Positions 18,508-27,542 of a stretch of 64,000 bases of DNA are shown here, piece by piece. A program made the translations under genes and the position numbers. Source of the DNA: Aliiroseovarius sp. (GTDB lineage: Bacteria > Pseudomonadota > Alphaproteobacteria > Rhodobacterales > Rhodobacteraceae); contig NZ_JASBTN010000026.1 in assembly GCF_030148435.1 (NCBI RefSeq), forward strand, positions 1-64,000, in the 5' to 3' direction. The first letter of the stretch is position 1. Each line of letters opens with the position of its first letter. Under the pieces are notes generated by a model. It was not told the DNA's origin. It was given only the letters and a program-made list of their open reading frames with translations, and did no database searches.

Positions 18508-18614
18508 GGCGGCCTCGTATGAACAGTTTCGCTCAGACTACAGCGGTGGTCGGGGGTCGCAAGCGCCCCCTGCATCTTTCCACCTGTCTGCCGCGAAAAC
18601 CGAAGCCCGGTGGG

Positions 18615-19001
18615 TCAGACGGGAATATCCTGGATGTCCCACACCGCCATCAGGCTGCTTTCGCCGATCCGCCCCAGCCGCGCCATGGCGGCGCAATAGG
18701 CGGCACCGTCGGTGGTATCGGAGAGCTCCTGCACGTCGCGGGCCACACGGGCCAGGGTGGTCATGCCGATCTGTTGCGCGATCGAGACGACCCCCTTCAC
18801 GCCCTTCTGCACGTCGATCATGCGGCCCGCCCTGTGGTGTTTTTCGACCCGCGCAAGCGCGACGGCCAGTTCCTCCAACGCATGGTTCACCAGCTTGTCC
18901 GCCCCGGCGGGTCCAAGCTGCACGTAGAGCACTTCCAGTTGGTCCCGGTCCAGCCGGGCTTTCTCGTCAAGCGTCAATTGCACAATCGCATTCACGATCA
19001 C
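18615..19001 (-). CDS. Small conserved protein of unknown function
   Basis: A 128-residue acidic, mostly helical protein beginning at GTG 19001 (no ATG is available upstream in frame). No signal peptide, membrane segment or catalytic motif is visible. The helical pattern with a KHHRAGRM segment near residue 54 recalls the size of HPt domains, but I see no HPt phospho-His signature. Codon usage matches the neighbours, supporting a real gene. It is transcribed divergently from carbonic anhydrase. Confidence 0.65.
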   Translation of the reverse strand: MIVNAIVQLTLDEKARLDRDQLEVLYVQLGPAGADKLVNHALEELAVALARVEKHHRAGRMIDVQKGVKGVVSIAQQIGMTTLARVARDVQELSDTTDGAAYCAAMARLGRIGESSLMAVWDIQDIPV

Positions 19002-19138
19002 ACCCCATAGTCTTGTCCCTCTTGCCTGCAGAGGATGCAGCCGTTGAACATAAGAAAAGGTTTATTGCAGGCACAGAAATCACTCGAATTTCACGCAAAT
19101 GCCCCTTAAAACCGGTCGGAACAAACTCGGAGGAGAAC

Positions 19139-19786
19139 ATGAACCACGCGCGCCCCCTTCCCGCCTACCTTGTCCAACGGTATGAGGGCTGGAAAGCCAC
19201 CGGATATGCCGAGAACCAGGCCTGGTATCGCCGCCTGTCCAGCGAAGGCCAGCGCCCACGCGCCATGGTCATATCGTGCTGCGACTCCCGGGTTCACGTG
19301 ACATCGATCTTCGGCGCCGATCAGGGCGAGTTCTTCATCCACCGCAACATCGCCAACCTGGTGCCGCCCTATGCGCCCGATGGCGACCACCACGGCACGT
19401 CTGCGGCGGTTGAATATGCCGTGACCGCGCTGAAAGTCACCCACCTGATCGTCATGGGCCATTCGCAGTGTGGCGGTGCCCACGGGTTTCACGAGATGTG
19501 TCACGGGCGGGCGCCCGAGCTTGCCTCGGACACCAGCTTCGTCGGCCGGTGGATGGACATCCTGCGCCCCGGGTTCGACCGGTTGGGCGGTGTCGAGGCC
19601 ACGATGGAGCCCAAGACCCTGGAACAGGAGGGCGTCAAGCTGTCGCTCGAAAACCTGATGGGTTTCCCCTTCGTGCGCGAAGCCGTCGAGGCCGGCACCC
19701 TTTCGCTGCACGGGCTCTGGACCAATATCGGCGAAGGGGATCTGGAGTATTACGACGCCGAGACGGGGGCGTTTCAGCCCGTCTGA
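19139..19786 (+). CDS. Beta-class carbonic anhydrase
   Basis: A 215-residue beta-carbonic anhydrase, which interconverts CO2 and bicarbonate in the cytosol. The zinc ligands are Cys47 (CCDSR motif, with the Asp49-Arg51 dyad), His108 and Cys111 (GHSQCGG). ATG 19139 follows GGAGGAGAAC. The reading frame stays open about 800 bp upstream, but without start signals and overlapping the antisense aminopeptidase, so the short start is chosen. Confidence 0.94.
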   Translation: MNHARPLPAYLVQRYEGWKATGYAENQAWYRRLSSEGQRPRAMVISCCDSRVHVTSIFGADQGEFFIHRNIANLVPPYAPDGDHHGTSAAVEYAVTALKVTHLIVMGHSQCGGAHGFHEMCHGRAPELASDTSFVGRWMDILRPGFDRLGGVEATMEPKTLEQEGVKLSLENLMGFPFVREAVEAGTLSLHGLWTNIGEGDLEYYDAETGAFQPV

Positions 19787-19817
19787 TCCACGCGCCCTGC
19801 GGCGCGGGAGGTGACAT

Positions 19818-20456
19818 GTGTTGAAAGGCTGGGTCGCCTGGATCGCGGGCGAAGCGATCGTGATGTTCGCCCGTCTTCTGACGGCGGTGCGCGGGGTCTG
19901 GTCGGGCACCGGCCCCACCCGGCGTCAGCGCGTCTATTTCGCCAATCATACCTCCAACGGGGATTTCGTGCTGGTCTGGGCGGTGCTGCCTCCTGCGTTG
20001 CGATACCGCACCCGACCGGTCGCGGCCGCGGATTACTGGTTGACCTCTCCGCTGCGCGCCTTTGCCGGGCGCGACGTGTTTCGCGCGGTGCTGATCGACC
20101 GCAATCCGGAGGTGCGCGAGGACGATCCGGTCAGCCAGATGATCACGGCGCTGGACGAAGGATCCAGCCTGATCCTCTTCCCGGAAGGCAAGCGCAACAT
20201 GGGGGACGATCCCGCCCTGCCCTTCAAGTCCGGGCTCTATCATGTGGCAAGAAACCGGCCGGAAATCGACCTGGTTCCGGCCTGGATCGAGAACATGAAC
20301 CACGTGATCCCGAAGGGCGAGATCATGCCGGTGCCGCTGCTCTGTTCGGTCCGCTTCGGGGACGCGATCCACCTGAGACAGGGCGAAGACAAGGCCACTT
20401 TCCTCGAGCGCGCCCGCACCGCCCTGGTGGCCCTGTCCGAGGAGGGCGGCGCATGA
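19818..20456 (+). CDS. PlsC-like 1-acyl-glycerol-3-phosphate acyltransferase family protein
   Basis: A 212-residue acyltransferase with the HX4D motif (NHTSNGD, about 34-40) and the substrate-binding EGK segment (ILFPEGKRNMG, about 115-125). It likely esterifies a lysophospholipid or related acceptor at the membrane. It starts at GTG 19818 just after GGGAGGTG; a TTG is the next codon. A CdsA-like cytidylyltransferase follows about 200 bp later, suggesting a short phospholipid unit in which phosphatidate would be made and then activated. Confidence 0.85.
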   Translation: MLKGWVAWIAGEAIVMFARLLTAVRGVWSGTGPTRRQRVYFANHTSNGDFVLVWAVLPPALRYRTRPVAAADYWLTSPLRAFAGRDVFRAVLIDRNPEVREDDPVSQMITALDEGSSLILFPEGKRNMGDDPALPFKSGLYHVARNRPEIDLVPAWIENMNHVIPKGEIMPVPLLCSVRFGDAIHLRQGEDKATFLERARTALVALSEEGGA

Positions 20457-20570
20457 GTATTTCACCGCCCTTGTCCGGCCCTGGACCCGACACCTCCGCC
20501 AGGCAAGGTTTTTATGGAATGTCTTCACCTGCGGGGCGGGGGGAGCCGCGCGTCGCGCGGCGTCGCGATG

Positions 20571-20616
20571 CTCCATCCTTGAGCCTTCGGCGAGGATATT
20601 TGGGGAAAGATGAAAG
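20571..20616 (+). repeat. Rhodobacterales-type intergenic repeat element
   Basis: A stretch between plsC and cdsA reads CTCCATCCTTGAGCC, then TTCGGCGAGGATATTT, then GGGGAAAGATGAAAG. From memory this resembles a dispersed element of the form CGGCGAGGATATTT...AAGATGAA that recurs between genes in many Rhodobacteraceae genomes. A 70-codon open frame from 20453 (ATGA overlap with plsC) passes through it, but its composition is not convincing as a protein. Confidence 0.4.
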
Positions 20617-20661
20617 GGGAAGCCTGTCTCCGACTGCGGGCCTTTCCCTGGAGGGTGACAG

Positions 20662-21603
20662 ATGAGCACCACCCCTGAGTTCGGCATTCTGGCCCTCGCG
20701 GCCCTGGGCCTGTTGCTGGTCGCCTCCCTGATTGGCGAGTTGCTGCAATCGCGCCTGTCCCCCGAGGGCGAGCATCCCGAGGTAGAGGCCTATATGTCGC
20801 GCATCCATTCCTGGTGGGGCATGGCGCTGCTGCTGGGATTGGCAGGGTTGTTCGGGCGGACCGGGCTGATCGTGCTCTTTGCGCTCATTTCCTTCGCCGC
20901 CCTGCGTGAATTCCTGTCACTCACCGCCAAGCGGCGGGCGGATCACTGGGCACTTGTCACCGCCTTCTTTGTCATCCTGCCGGTGCAATATGTGCTGGTC
21001 TGGATGGACTGGTACGGGATGTATTCGATCTTCGTTCCGGTTTATGCCTTCCTGTTCCTGCCCATCGTCTCGGTCCTGCGCGGCGACACGGACAGGTTCC
21101 TGATGCGTGTCGCCGAGACACAATGGGGGCTGATGATCTGTGTCTTTGCGGGCTCGCATATCCCCGCGCTTCTGGCCCTGCCGATCGAGGGGTTCGAGGG
21201 GCGCAACCTGCTTCTGGTCATTTTCCTGGTGCTGGTGGTGCAACTGGCGGATGTGATGAGCTACGTGGCAGGGAAAGTGTTTGGGCGTCGTCCGCTGGCT
21301 GCGGGCCTGTCGCCGTCGAGAACCCGGGAAGGGTTTTTCGTGGCGACCCTTGCGGGCGGCGTGATCGGCGCGGGGCTCAGCTGGATGACACCTTTCGGAC
21401 TGGCGGGCTCCGCCGCGCTGGGTCTGGTCGTTGCCGCACTGGGTCTGATGGGCGGGCTGGTCCTGTCGGCAATCAAGCGCGACAAGGGGGTGCGCGACTG
21501 GGGGCATCTGATGGCCGGACATGGCGGGTTCATCGACCGGCTTGACGGGGTGGTCTTCGCCGCGCCGGTCTTTTTCCACCTCGTGCGCTACGGCTGGACC
21601 TGA
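20662..21603 (+). CDS. CdsA-family phosphatidate cytidylyltransferase-like membrane protein
   Basis: A 313-residue integral membrane protein with about eight hydrophobic helices. The C-terminal segments (QLADVMSYVAGKVFGRRPL...SPSRTREGF and IKRDKGVRDWG...HGGFIDRLDG) match the CDP-alcohol-forming CdsA signature, which uses CTP plus phosphatidate to give CDP-diacylglycerol. It starts at ATG 20662 after GGAGGGTGAC. It is shorter and more divergent in its N-terminal half than housekeeping CdsA, so it may be a second paralogue working with the acyltransferase upstream. Confidence 0.85.
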   Translation: MSTTPEFGILALAALGLLLVASLIGELLQSRLSPEGEHPEVEAYMSRIHSWWGMALLLGLAGLFGRTGLIVLFALISFAALREFLSLTAKRRADHWALVTAFFVILPVQYVLVWMDWYGMYSIFVPVYAFLFLPIVSVLRGDTDRFLMRVAETQWGLMICVFAGSHIPALLALPIEGFEGRNLLLVIFLVLVVQLADVMSYVAGKVFGRRPLAAGLSPSRTREGFFVATLAGGVIGAGLSWMTPFGLAGSAALGLVVAALGLMGGLVLSAIKRDKGVRDWGHLMAGHGGFIDRLDGVVFAAPVFFHLVRYGWT

Positions 21604-21660
21604 GGCGAAACGAAGGGGACCGCGCAGGGGACCGCGCGGCCCGTGGGCTGTGATCGGGGA

Positions 21661-22836
21661 TCAGATCCGTTCTATGGCCAGGGCGATCCCCTGCCCGCCG
21701 CCGATGCACATGGTGATCAGTGCCCGTGAGCCGCCGATGCGCTCCAGCTCATACATTGCTTTAACGGTAAGGATCGCACCGGTGGCCCCTACCGGGTGTC
21801 CCAGAGCAATCGCGCCGCCGTTCGGGTTCACCTTGTCCGTGTCCAAGCCGAGCCCGCGATTGACCGCGATGGCCTGGGCGGCGAACGCTTCGTTCGACTC
21901 GATCACGTCGAAATCCTCGACCGCGAGCCCGGTGCGTTTCAGCAGCATCTCGACCGCGGGGATCGGGCCGATGCCCATGACCTCGGGACGCACGCCCGCG
22001 TGGGCATAGCCGATCACCCGGGCGCGCGGGGCCAGACCGGCGGCCCGGGCTGCTTCCGCCCGCGCCAGCACCAGCGCCGCCGCACCGTCGTTGATGCCCG
22101 ATGCATTGCCCGCCGTCACCGAGCCGTCCTTCTTGAAGGCCGGGCGCAGGCCCGCCAGGGTCTCTGCGGTCGTGGGCTTGGGGTGTTCATCGGTGTCGAA
22201 AGCCACCATCTCGCGGCGTTTCTTGACCTCGACCGGCACGATCTGGTCCTTGAAGTGCCCCGCTTCAACGGCCGCAGCGGCCCGGCGTTGGCTTTCCATC
22301 GCGAAGGCGTCCTGATCCTCGCGGCTCACCCCGTGTTCGGCCGAGACATTTTCGGCCGTAATTCCCATGTGCCCGGTGCCGAAGGGGCAGTTCAGCGCGC
22401 CCAGCATCATGTCCTGGGCACCCACGTCGCCCATCTTCTGCCCCCAGCGCGCGGCAGGCAGGATGTAAGGCGCGCGGCTCATGTTCTCGGCCCCGCCGGC
22501 CAGGGCGAAATCCGCGTCACCCAGCGCCAGGGTCTGTACCGCCGAGACGAGGGCCTGCACGCCCGAGCCGCAGAGCCGGTTCACGTTCATCGCAGGCGTG
22601 GTGTCAGGGATGCCTGCCTCCATCGCCGCGACGCGGGACAGGTACATGTCGCGCGGTTCGGTGTTGATGATATGACCGAAGGTCACGTGATCGATCTGGC
22701 CCCCTTCGACCCCGGCCCGCGCCATGGCTTCGCGTGCCACGAGGGCGCCCAGCGCCCCGGGCGCGGTTCCCGCCAGGCTGCCTCCGAATGTGCCGATGGC
22801 CGTGCGCACGCCGCTCAGAATGACGATATCATCCAT
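21661..22836 (-). CDS. Acetyl-CoA C-acyltransferase (thiolase II family)
   Basis: A 391-residue thiolase. The nucleophile lies in NRLCGSGVQAL (about residue 88), with GGAENMSRAPY, the NEAFAAQA loop and the C-terminal base in CIGGGQG. It condenses or cleaves acyl-CoA, in either beta-oxidation or acetoacetyl-CoA formation. ATG 22836 is preceded by GGAGG at 8-nt spacing; an upstream in-frame start at 22878 lacks a site. The upstream leader holds two perfect 13-bp palindromes (see 22900-22945). A MarR regulator lies immediately upstream on the same strand. Confidence 0.92.
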   Translation of the reverse strand: MDDIVILSGVRTAIGTFGGSLAGTAPGALGALVAREAMARAGVEGGQIDHVTFGHIINTEPRDMYLSRVAAMEAGIPDTTPAMNVNRLCGSGVQALVSAVQTLALGDADFALAGGAENMSRAPYILPAARWGQKMGDVGAQDMMLGALNCPFGTGHMGITAENVSAEHGVSREDQDAFAMESQRRAAAAVEAGHFKDQIVPVEVKKRREMVAFDTDEHPKPTTAETLAGLRPAFKKDGSVTAGNASGINDGAAALVLARAEAARAAGLAPRARVIGYAHAGVRPEVMGIGPIPAVEMLLKRTGLAVEDFDVIESNEAFAAQAIAVNRGLGLDTDKVNPNGGAIALGHPVGATGAILTVKAMYELERIGGSRALITMCIGGGQGIALAIERI

Positions 22837-22899
22837 TGGAAATCCTCCAGTGTTCCGCAGTTGCGCAGACCCTGCCACAGGGGCGGGGAGCTGTCGCTT

Positions 22900-22945
22900 G
22901 TGACGCTCCGTCAGGGAATTGACCGGAAACCGTGACGTTCCGTCA
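22900..22945. promoter_or_regulatory. Paired palindromic operators upstream of thiolase
   Basis: TGACG-N3-CGTCA occurs twice, at 22901-22913 and 22933-22945. The centres are 32 bp apart, about three helical turns, and the two sites differ at only one base. Both lie 65-110 bp upstream of the thiolase ATG. The geometry suggests cooperative binding of a dimeric regulator; which one is unknown. Confidence 0.6.
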
Positions 22946-22965
22946 AAGACGTGCGGGGGGAGGGC

Positions 22966-23427
22966 TCAGCCGTCGATCAGGGGATCGCGCGCGGCTTCGT
23001 TCAGGCTACCGACCAGGCGGCGGAAGGTCTCGTCCTCCGAACCGATGGCCTCCAGCAGCCGCTTTTCATAGCGCCGTGCCACAGGCGTGAGGTCGGCAAT
23101 CATCGACCAGCCCTTTTCGGTCAGGCTCAACTCGACCAGACGGCGGTCGGTACTGGACACGACCTTGGTCACATATCCTGCCTCCTCAAGCCGGGACGCC
23201 GCGCGGCTGACCTTGGGCTTGTCCATGTTCACCCGCTCGTGGATCTCGCGAACGCTAACCGCGCCGCCGCGCGACAGATGCGCCACAACCCGCCATTCGG
23301 CGACCGAAATCCCGTAGGCTTTCTTGTAGTGGCGCGCAAAGCCGATACTGACCCGCGCCGCCAGCACGGAAAGCTGGTAGGGCAGGAACGTGTCCAGATC
23401 GAAGTCGGATTTAGGCGTGTCGGTCAT
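22966..23427 (-). CDS. MarR-family transcriptional regulator
   Basis: About 153 residues from ATG 23427 (MTDTPKSD). It has a classic MarR winged helix: recognition region MDKPKVSRAASRLEEAGYV and wing SSTDRRLVELSLTEKG. It lies directly upstream of the thiolase on the same strand and divergently from an MFS transporter, so either is a candidate target. A TTGC-N5-GCAA palindrome lies just upstream of its start. Confidence 0.9.
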   Translation of the reverse strand: MTDTPKSDFDLDTFLPYQLSVLAARVSIGFARHYKKAYGISVAEWRVVAHLSRGGAVSVREIHERVNMDKPKVSRAASRLEEAGYVTKVVSSTDRRLVELSLTEKGWSMIADLTPVARRYEKRLLEAIGSEDETFRRLVGSLNEAARDPLIDG

Positions 23428-23449
23428 ACGCAAGAAAGCACATGAATCG

Positions 23450-23462
23450 TTGCGATTTGCAA
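23450..23462. promoter_or_regulatory. Putative MarR operator
   Basis: A perfect palindrome TTGC-GATTT-GCAA lies 23 bp upstream of the marR start, in the divergent marR/MFS control region. This is the expected position and size for autoregulatory MarR binding. Confidence 0.4.
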
Positions 23463-23558
23463 GGGTTCTTGCGGACCTGTCTTTCGGAGCGCATCCGGGG
23501 CTTGCATCCGCCTTGGTTCCAGTGTGTTCTTCGCCGGTTGGCGCAATGGAGACATGAG

Positions 23559-24743
23559 ATGCGAACCGGGCTGATCTTTCTGGTCCTGGCCTATGTGCTG
23601 AGCCAGTTCTACCGCGCCTTCCTCGCGGTCATGGCGCCCGTTCTGGGCAGCGACATCGGCGCCTCCGCCGAACACCTGTCGCGCGCCTCGGGCTTGTGGT
23701 TCATCGTCTTCGCCGTAATGCAGCTGCCGGTCGGCTGGGCTCTGGACCACCTTGGTCCGCGCAGGTTGGCAGCGGGGTTATTGGCCTTCGGCGGCGCAGG
23801 CGGGGCGGCCCTGTTTGCGATGGCGCAGGGGCCGGGTCATGTGCAGATCGCGATGATGCTGATCGGCGTGGGCTGCTCGCCGGTGCTGATGGCTTCCTAT
23901 TACATCTTCGCGCGCATGTACCCGCCCGCGGTCTTCGCCTCGCTGGCAGGCGCGGTGATCGGCATCGGCGCGCTTGGCAATATCGCCGCCGCTTTGCCGA
24001 TGGCCTGGGCGGTCGAGACACTGGGCTGGCGCGAGACCATGTGGGCCCTGGCCGGTATCACCCTGGTCGTGGCGGGCGCGATCCTGGTCTTCGTCACCGA
24101 CCCGCCCCACGCGCGCGACGAGGGCGCCCCGAAGGGGTCGCTTCTGGACCTGCTGCGCCTGCCCGCTCTCTGGTTCATCCTGGTGATGATGTTCGTGAAC
24201 TACACCGCACCGGCCGGGCTGCGTGGGCTCTGGGCTGGACCTTTCCTGGAGGACGTGCATGGCATGGGCGCGGAAGGCATCGGCTGGGTCACTCTGGCGA
24301 TGGGACTGGCCATGGTGGTCGGAAACCTCGCCTATGGCCCGCTCGACCGGCTGTTCGGCACGCGCAAATGGGTGGTCGTCGTGGGAAATTCCCTGGCATT
24401 GGCCTGCCTGGTTCTGCTCTGGGCTGCGCCGACGGCCAATGTCTGGGTCATTACCGCGCTCTTGGCGGGGATCGGATTGTTCGGTTCGAGCTTCCCGGTG
24501 ATCATGGCCCATGGGCGCAGTTTTTTCCCGCCCCAGCTGGTGGGGCGCGGCGTGACCCTGGTCAACATGTTCGGCATTGGCGGTGTGGGCCTGTTCCAGT
24601 TTGCCTCGGGCAGCGTCTTTGCCACCGCCAGTGCCGGGGCAGCGAACCCGACCGCACCCTATCAGGCTGTATTCCTGTTTTTCGCGGTGCCACTGGCGCT
24701 GGGGATCGGAGTCTATCTGTTCAGCCGCGATCGCGTGGACTGA
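23559..24743 (+). CDS. MFS transporter
   Basis: A 394-residue major facilitator with about 12 hydrophobic helices. The loop 2-3 motif is recognisable (WALDHLGPRRLAAG, about residues 59-72), and a related motif appears after TM8 (GPLDRLFGTRKWVV). ATG 23559 is preceded by GGAGA. The substrate cannot be read from sequence. It lies divergent from the MarR regulator, an arrangement typical of regulated efflux, but metabolite uptake is equally possible. Confidence 0.85.
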   Translation: MRTGLIFLVLAYVLSQFYRAFLAVMAPVLGSDIGASAEHLSRASGLWFIVFAVMQLPVGWALDHLGPRRLAAGLLAFGGAGGAALFAMAQGPGHVQIAMMLIGVGCSPVLMASYYIFARMYPPAVFASLAGAVIGIGALGNIAAALPMAWAVETLGWRETMWALAGITLVVAGAILVFVTDPPHARDEGAPKGSLLDLLRLPALWFILVMMFVNYTAPAGLRGLWAGPFLEDVHGMGAEGIGWVTLAMGLAMVVGNLAYGPLDRLFGTRKWVVVVGNSLALACLVLLWAAPTANVWVITALLAGIGLFGSSFPVIMAHGRSFFPPQLVGRGVTLVNMFGIGGVGLFQFASGSVFATASAGAANPTAPYQAVFLFFAVPLALGIGVYLFSRDRVD

Positions 24744-24795
24744 CAGCGCCTGCTGCTCTGGCAAACCTACAGGGTTTTTGCCGGGTCGAGCCGTA

Positions 24796-24815
24796 GCCGG
24801 GGGCAGGCCCCCGGC
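24796..24815. terminator. Bidirectional hairpin between MFS and helicase genes
   Basis: Perfect 8-bp GC stem GCCGGGGG / CCCCCGGC with a CAGG loop in the 82-bp gap between convergent genes. No T-run. Confidence 0.5.
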
Positions 24816-24825
24816 AGATCACGGA

Positions 24826-26133
24826 TCAGGCCGCCTTGCTGCGGCGACGGCGGCGGCGACGGCCACCAGATTTGCCCTCGCCGCCTTCCGGCCGCGCGGC
24901 TTTCGCTGGTTTCGTCGCGGGTTTGCCTTGCGGGCGACCGCCCCGGCGACCACCACCGCCGCCCCGGTTCTGGCTCTGCACCCGTTTCTCGACCTCGGGT
25001 TCTTCGCCGCCCAGCACCGGGATCGAGATCTTCATCAGCTTCTCGATCTCGCGCAGCGGCCCCATATCCACTCCGGCAACCAAGGAGATCGCATCCCCAT
25101 CCGCCCCGGCCCGCGCGGTGCGGCCAATGCGGTGCACGTAGTTTTCGGCCACTTCTGGCAGGTCGAAGTTGAACACATGGCTCACCCCGGGAATGTCAAT
25201 CCCACGCGCGGCCACATCGGTGGCGACCAGCACACGTGCATCGCCGTCACTGAAGGCCTTCAGGGCGCGTTCACGCTGTCCCTGGCTCTTGTTGCCATGG
25301 ATCGAAACGGCGGCAAAACCGGCCTTGACCAGCTCTTTCATCAGCCGCTCGGCACCGTGTTTGGTCCGCGCGAAAACCAGCGACAGGCCCGAAGGCTCGT
25401 CCGCCAGGTACTCCTTCAACAGTGCAACCTTCTCCGGCCGGTCCGGCACGAAATGCACCCCCTGGGTGATCTTGTCTGCGGCCTTGCCCGGGGGCGTGAC
25501 CTGCACCTTGACCGGATCTTTCAGAAAGGCGCGACTGAGCTCCTCCATCTGCTTGGGCATGGTGGCGGAAAACAGCATGGTCTGGCGCGGGGTGCCGATC
25601 TGCGGCGCGATCTTGCGCAGAGCGTGGATGAAACCCATGTCGAGCATCTGGTCCGCCTCGTCCAGCACCAGAAACTGCGCGAGGTCAAGCCGCACGGCCT
25701 TCTGGTCCATCAGATCGATCAGGCGGCCGGGCGTGGCGACCAGGATGTCCACGCCGCGTTCCAGCCCGCGGATCTGGCGGTTGATGGAGGTGCCACCAAC
25801 CACGGTCATCACCTTCATACGCGTGCCCTGCACATAGAGGTGCAGGTTCTCGGCGATCTGGTTCACCAGCTCGCGGGTCGGCGCCAGCACCAGCGCCTTG
25901 ATGGATTTCGCCACCGGCTTGCCCGGATGGGTCAGCAGCTGGTGGATCAGCGGCAGGCCGAAAGCGGCGGTCTTGCCGGTGCCGGTCTGGGCCAGGCCCA
26001 TCACGTCACGGCCTTCCAGCACCGGCGGGATCGCGCGCACCTGTATCGGGGTCGGGGTTTCATAGCCGGCCTCGGCCACGGATTTCAAAAGGCTCGGGTC
26101 GAGCCCGAGATCTGCGAATTTTGTCATAGTCAT
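24826..26133 (-). CDS. DEAD-box ATP-dependent RNA helicase (RhlE-like)
   Basis: A 435-residue helicase with the full motif series: Q-motif (FADLG...PTPIQ), Walker A AQTGTGKT, PTRELVNQ, TPGRL, DEADQMLDMGF, SATMP, and in the second RecA domain ARTKHGAERL, VATDVAARGID and HRIGRTARAG. The last about 70 residues are a Gly/Arg/Lys-rich basic tail ending in a run of arginines, typical of RNA tethering. It remodels RNA in ribosome assembly or cold adaptation. The start at 26133 (MTMTKF) follows AGAAAG; 26127 is the alternative. Confidence 0.93.
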   Translation of the reverse strand: MTMTKFADLGLDPSLLKSVAEAGYETPTPIQVRAIPPVLEGRDVMGLAQTGTGKTAAFGLPLIHQLLTHPGKPVAKSIKALVLAPTRELVNQIAENLHLYVQGTRMKVMTVVGGTSINRQIRGLERGVDILVATPGRLIDLMDQKAVRLDLAQFLVLDEADQMLDMGFIHALRKIAPQIGTPRQTMLFSATMPKQMEELSRAFLKDPVKVQVTPPGKAADKITQGVHFVPDRPEKVALLKEYLADEPSGLSLVFARTKHGAERLMKELVKAGFAAVSIHGNKSQGQRERALKAFSDGDARVLVATDVAARGIDIPGVSHVFNFDLPEVAENYVHRIGRTARAGADGDAISLVAGVDMGPLREIEKLMKISIPVLGGEEPEVEKRVQSQNRGGGGGRRGGRPQGKPATKPAKAARPEGGEGKSGGRRRRRRRSKAA

Positions 26134-26485
26134 CTTTCTGGCGCGCACGTCAGGCGCACCGTATGTCACGGTCACGGGGTCTTGCCCCGTAGGTGGGTGC
26201 GGCCGAGCGCTCGCAAAGGGGCCTCGTGCCCACCTTGCCGATCTGGCCGTCAGTACCCCCGCGTGATCTGGGAACCTGTCTGGCGCATCTTGCGCCCAAT
26301 CTTCCGGCCATGGCGCGTTTGCGCGCCGGGCTGTTCACGCCCCAGCGGGCCGGAATGTGCCTCCATTACAGCACAGAAATGTCAAGTCAACGTAAATCAG
26401 CGCCCCGCCCCCTTCCCCAAAGGCACAGTTTGGGCTAAACCCCGCCCGTCTTGAGACAGACAGACTCGTAAAAGGAGACCCCGTA
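26134..26485. other. Long intergenic leader region, helicase/asd divergent
   Basis: These 352 bp separate divergent starts. No supported gene is visible. On the helicase side the sequence is GC-rich with short inverted repeats (for example ACGGGGTCTTGCCCCGT near 26174-26190), consistent with a structured 5' UTR of the kind seen on DEAD-box genes. The asd side ends with AAAGGAGACCCCGTA, a strong ribosome-binding site. Confidence 0.4.
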
Positions 26486-27508
26486 ATGGGCTATAAAGTC
26501 GCCGTCGTCGGCGCCACGGGCAACGTGGGCCGCGAAATGCTGAACATCCTGGCAGAACGCCAGTTCCCCGTGGACGAACTCGCCGCGCTTGCTTCGCGCC
26601 GTTCGCTCGGCACCGAAGTCAGCTTTGGCGACACTACCGTGACCACCAAGGACCTGGACACGTTCGATTTCGCGGGCTGGGACATTGCGCTCTTCGCCGT
26701 GGGGTCCGAAGCGACCAAGACCTATGCGCCCAAGGCGGCGGCGGCCGGCTGCGTGGTGATCGACAACTCATCGCTCTACCGTTACGACCCGGAAATCCCG
26801 CTGATCGTGCCTGAGGTGAACCCGCAGGCGGTGCACGGTTACAAGAACAAGATGATCATCGCGAACCCCAACTGCTCGACCGCGCAGATGGTGGTGGCGC
26901 TGAAGCCCCTGCATGACCGCGCCAGGATCAAGCGCGTCGTGGTGTCGACCTACCAGTCGGTGTCGGGTTCGGGCAAGGACGCGATCGACGAGCTGTGGAA
27001 CCAGACCAAGGGCATGTATGTCCCCGGTCAGGAAGTCGAGCCCTCGGTTTACCCGAAACAGATCGCCTTCAACGTGATCCCGCATATCGACGTCTTCATG
27101 GATAGCGGCGACACCAAGGAAGAATGGAAGATGATCGCCGAGACGAAGAAGATCGTCGATCCCTCGAGCAAGGTGACTGCGACCTGTGTGCGCGTGCCGG
27201 TCTTTGTCGGCCACTCGGAATCGATCAACATCGAGACCGAAGAGTTCCTGGACGAGGACGAAGCCCGCGACATCCTGCGCGAGGCGCCGGGCATCCTGGT
27301 CGTCGACAAGCGCGAAGCGGGGGGCTACGTCACCCCGGTCGAATGCGTGGGCGACTATGCCACCTTCATCAGCCGCATCCGTCAGGACGTAACCGTGGAA
27401 AACGGCCTGAACCTGTGGTGCGTCTCGGACAACCTGCGCAAGGGCGCTGCCCTGAATGCGGTGCAGATCGCCGAACTGCTGGGCCGTGAGGTTCTGAAGA
27501 AGGGCTGA
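26486..27508 (+). CDS. asd: Aspartate-semialdehyde dehydrogenase
   Basis: A 340-residue Asd that reduces aspartyl-4-phosphate to aspartate semialdehyde with NADPH, the branch point to lysine/diaminopimelate, threonine and methionine. Features seen are the N-terminal Rossmann motif GATGNVGREM, the catalytic Cys130 in NPNCSTAQM, the TYQSVSGSG segment and the acid/base His in CVRVPVFVGHSE. A strong AAAGGAG site and a strong downstream intrinsic terminator mark it as a single-gene unit. Confidence 0.96.
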   Translation: MGYKVAVVGATGNVGREMLNILAERQFPVDELAALASRRSLGTEVSFGDTTVTTKDLDTFDFAGWDIALFAVGSEATKTYAPKAAAAGCVVIDNSSLYRYDPEIPLIVPEVNPQAVHGYKNKMIIANPNCSTAQMVVALKPLHDRARIKRVVVSTYQSVSGSGKDAIDELWNQTKGMYVPGQEVEPSVYPKQIAFNVIPHIDVFMDSGDTKEEWKMIAETKKIVDPSSKVTATCVRVPVFVGHSESINIETEEFLDEDEARDILREAPGILVVDKREAGGYVTPVECVGDYATFISRIRQDVTVENGLNLWCVSDNLRKGAALNAVQIAELLGREVLKKG

Positions 27509-27542
27509 TCCGCAGGGGCAAAGACCCCGGACAGTGAAGCTG

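Noticed and set aside
20453-20665. 70-codon ORF overlapping the plsC stop (ATGA)
   Set aside because: It spans the intergenic repeat, is rich in Arg/Ser/Gly/Pro without any motif, and overlaps the cdsA start; more likely non-coding.
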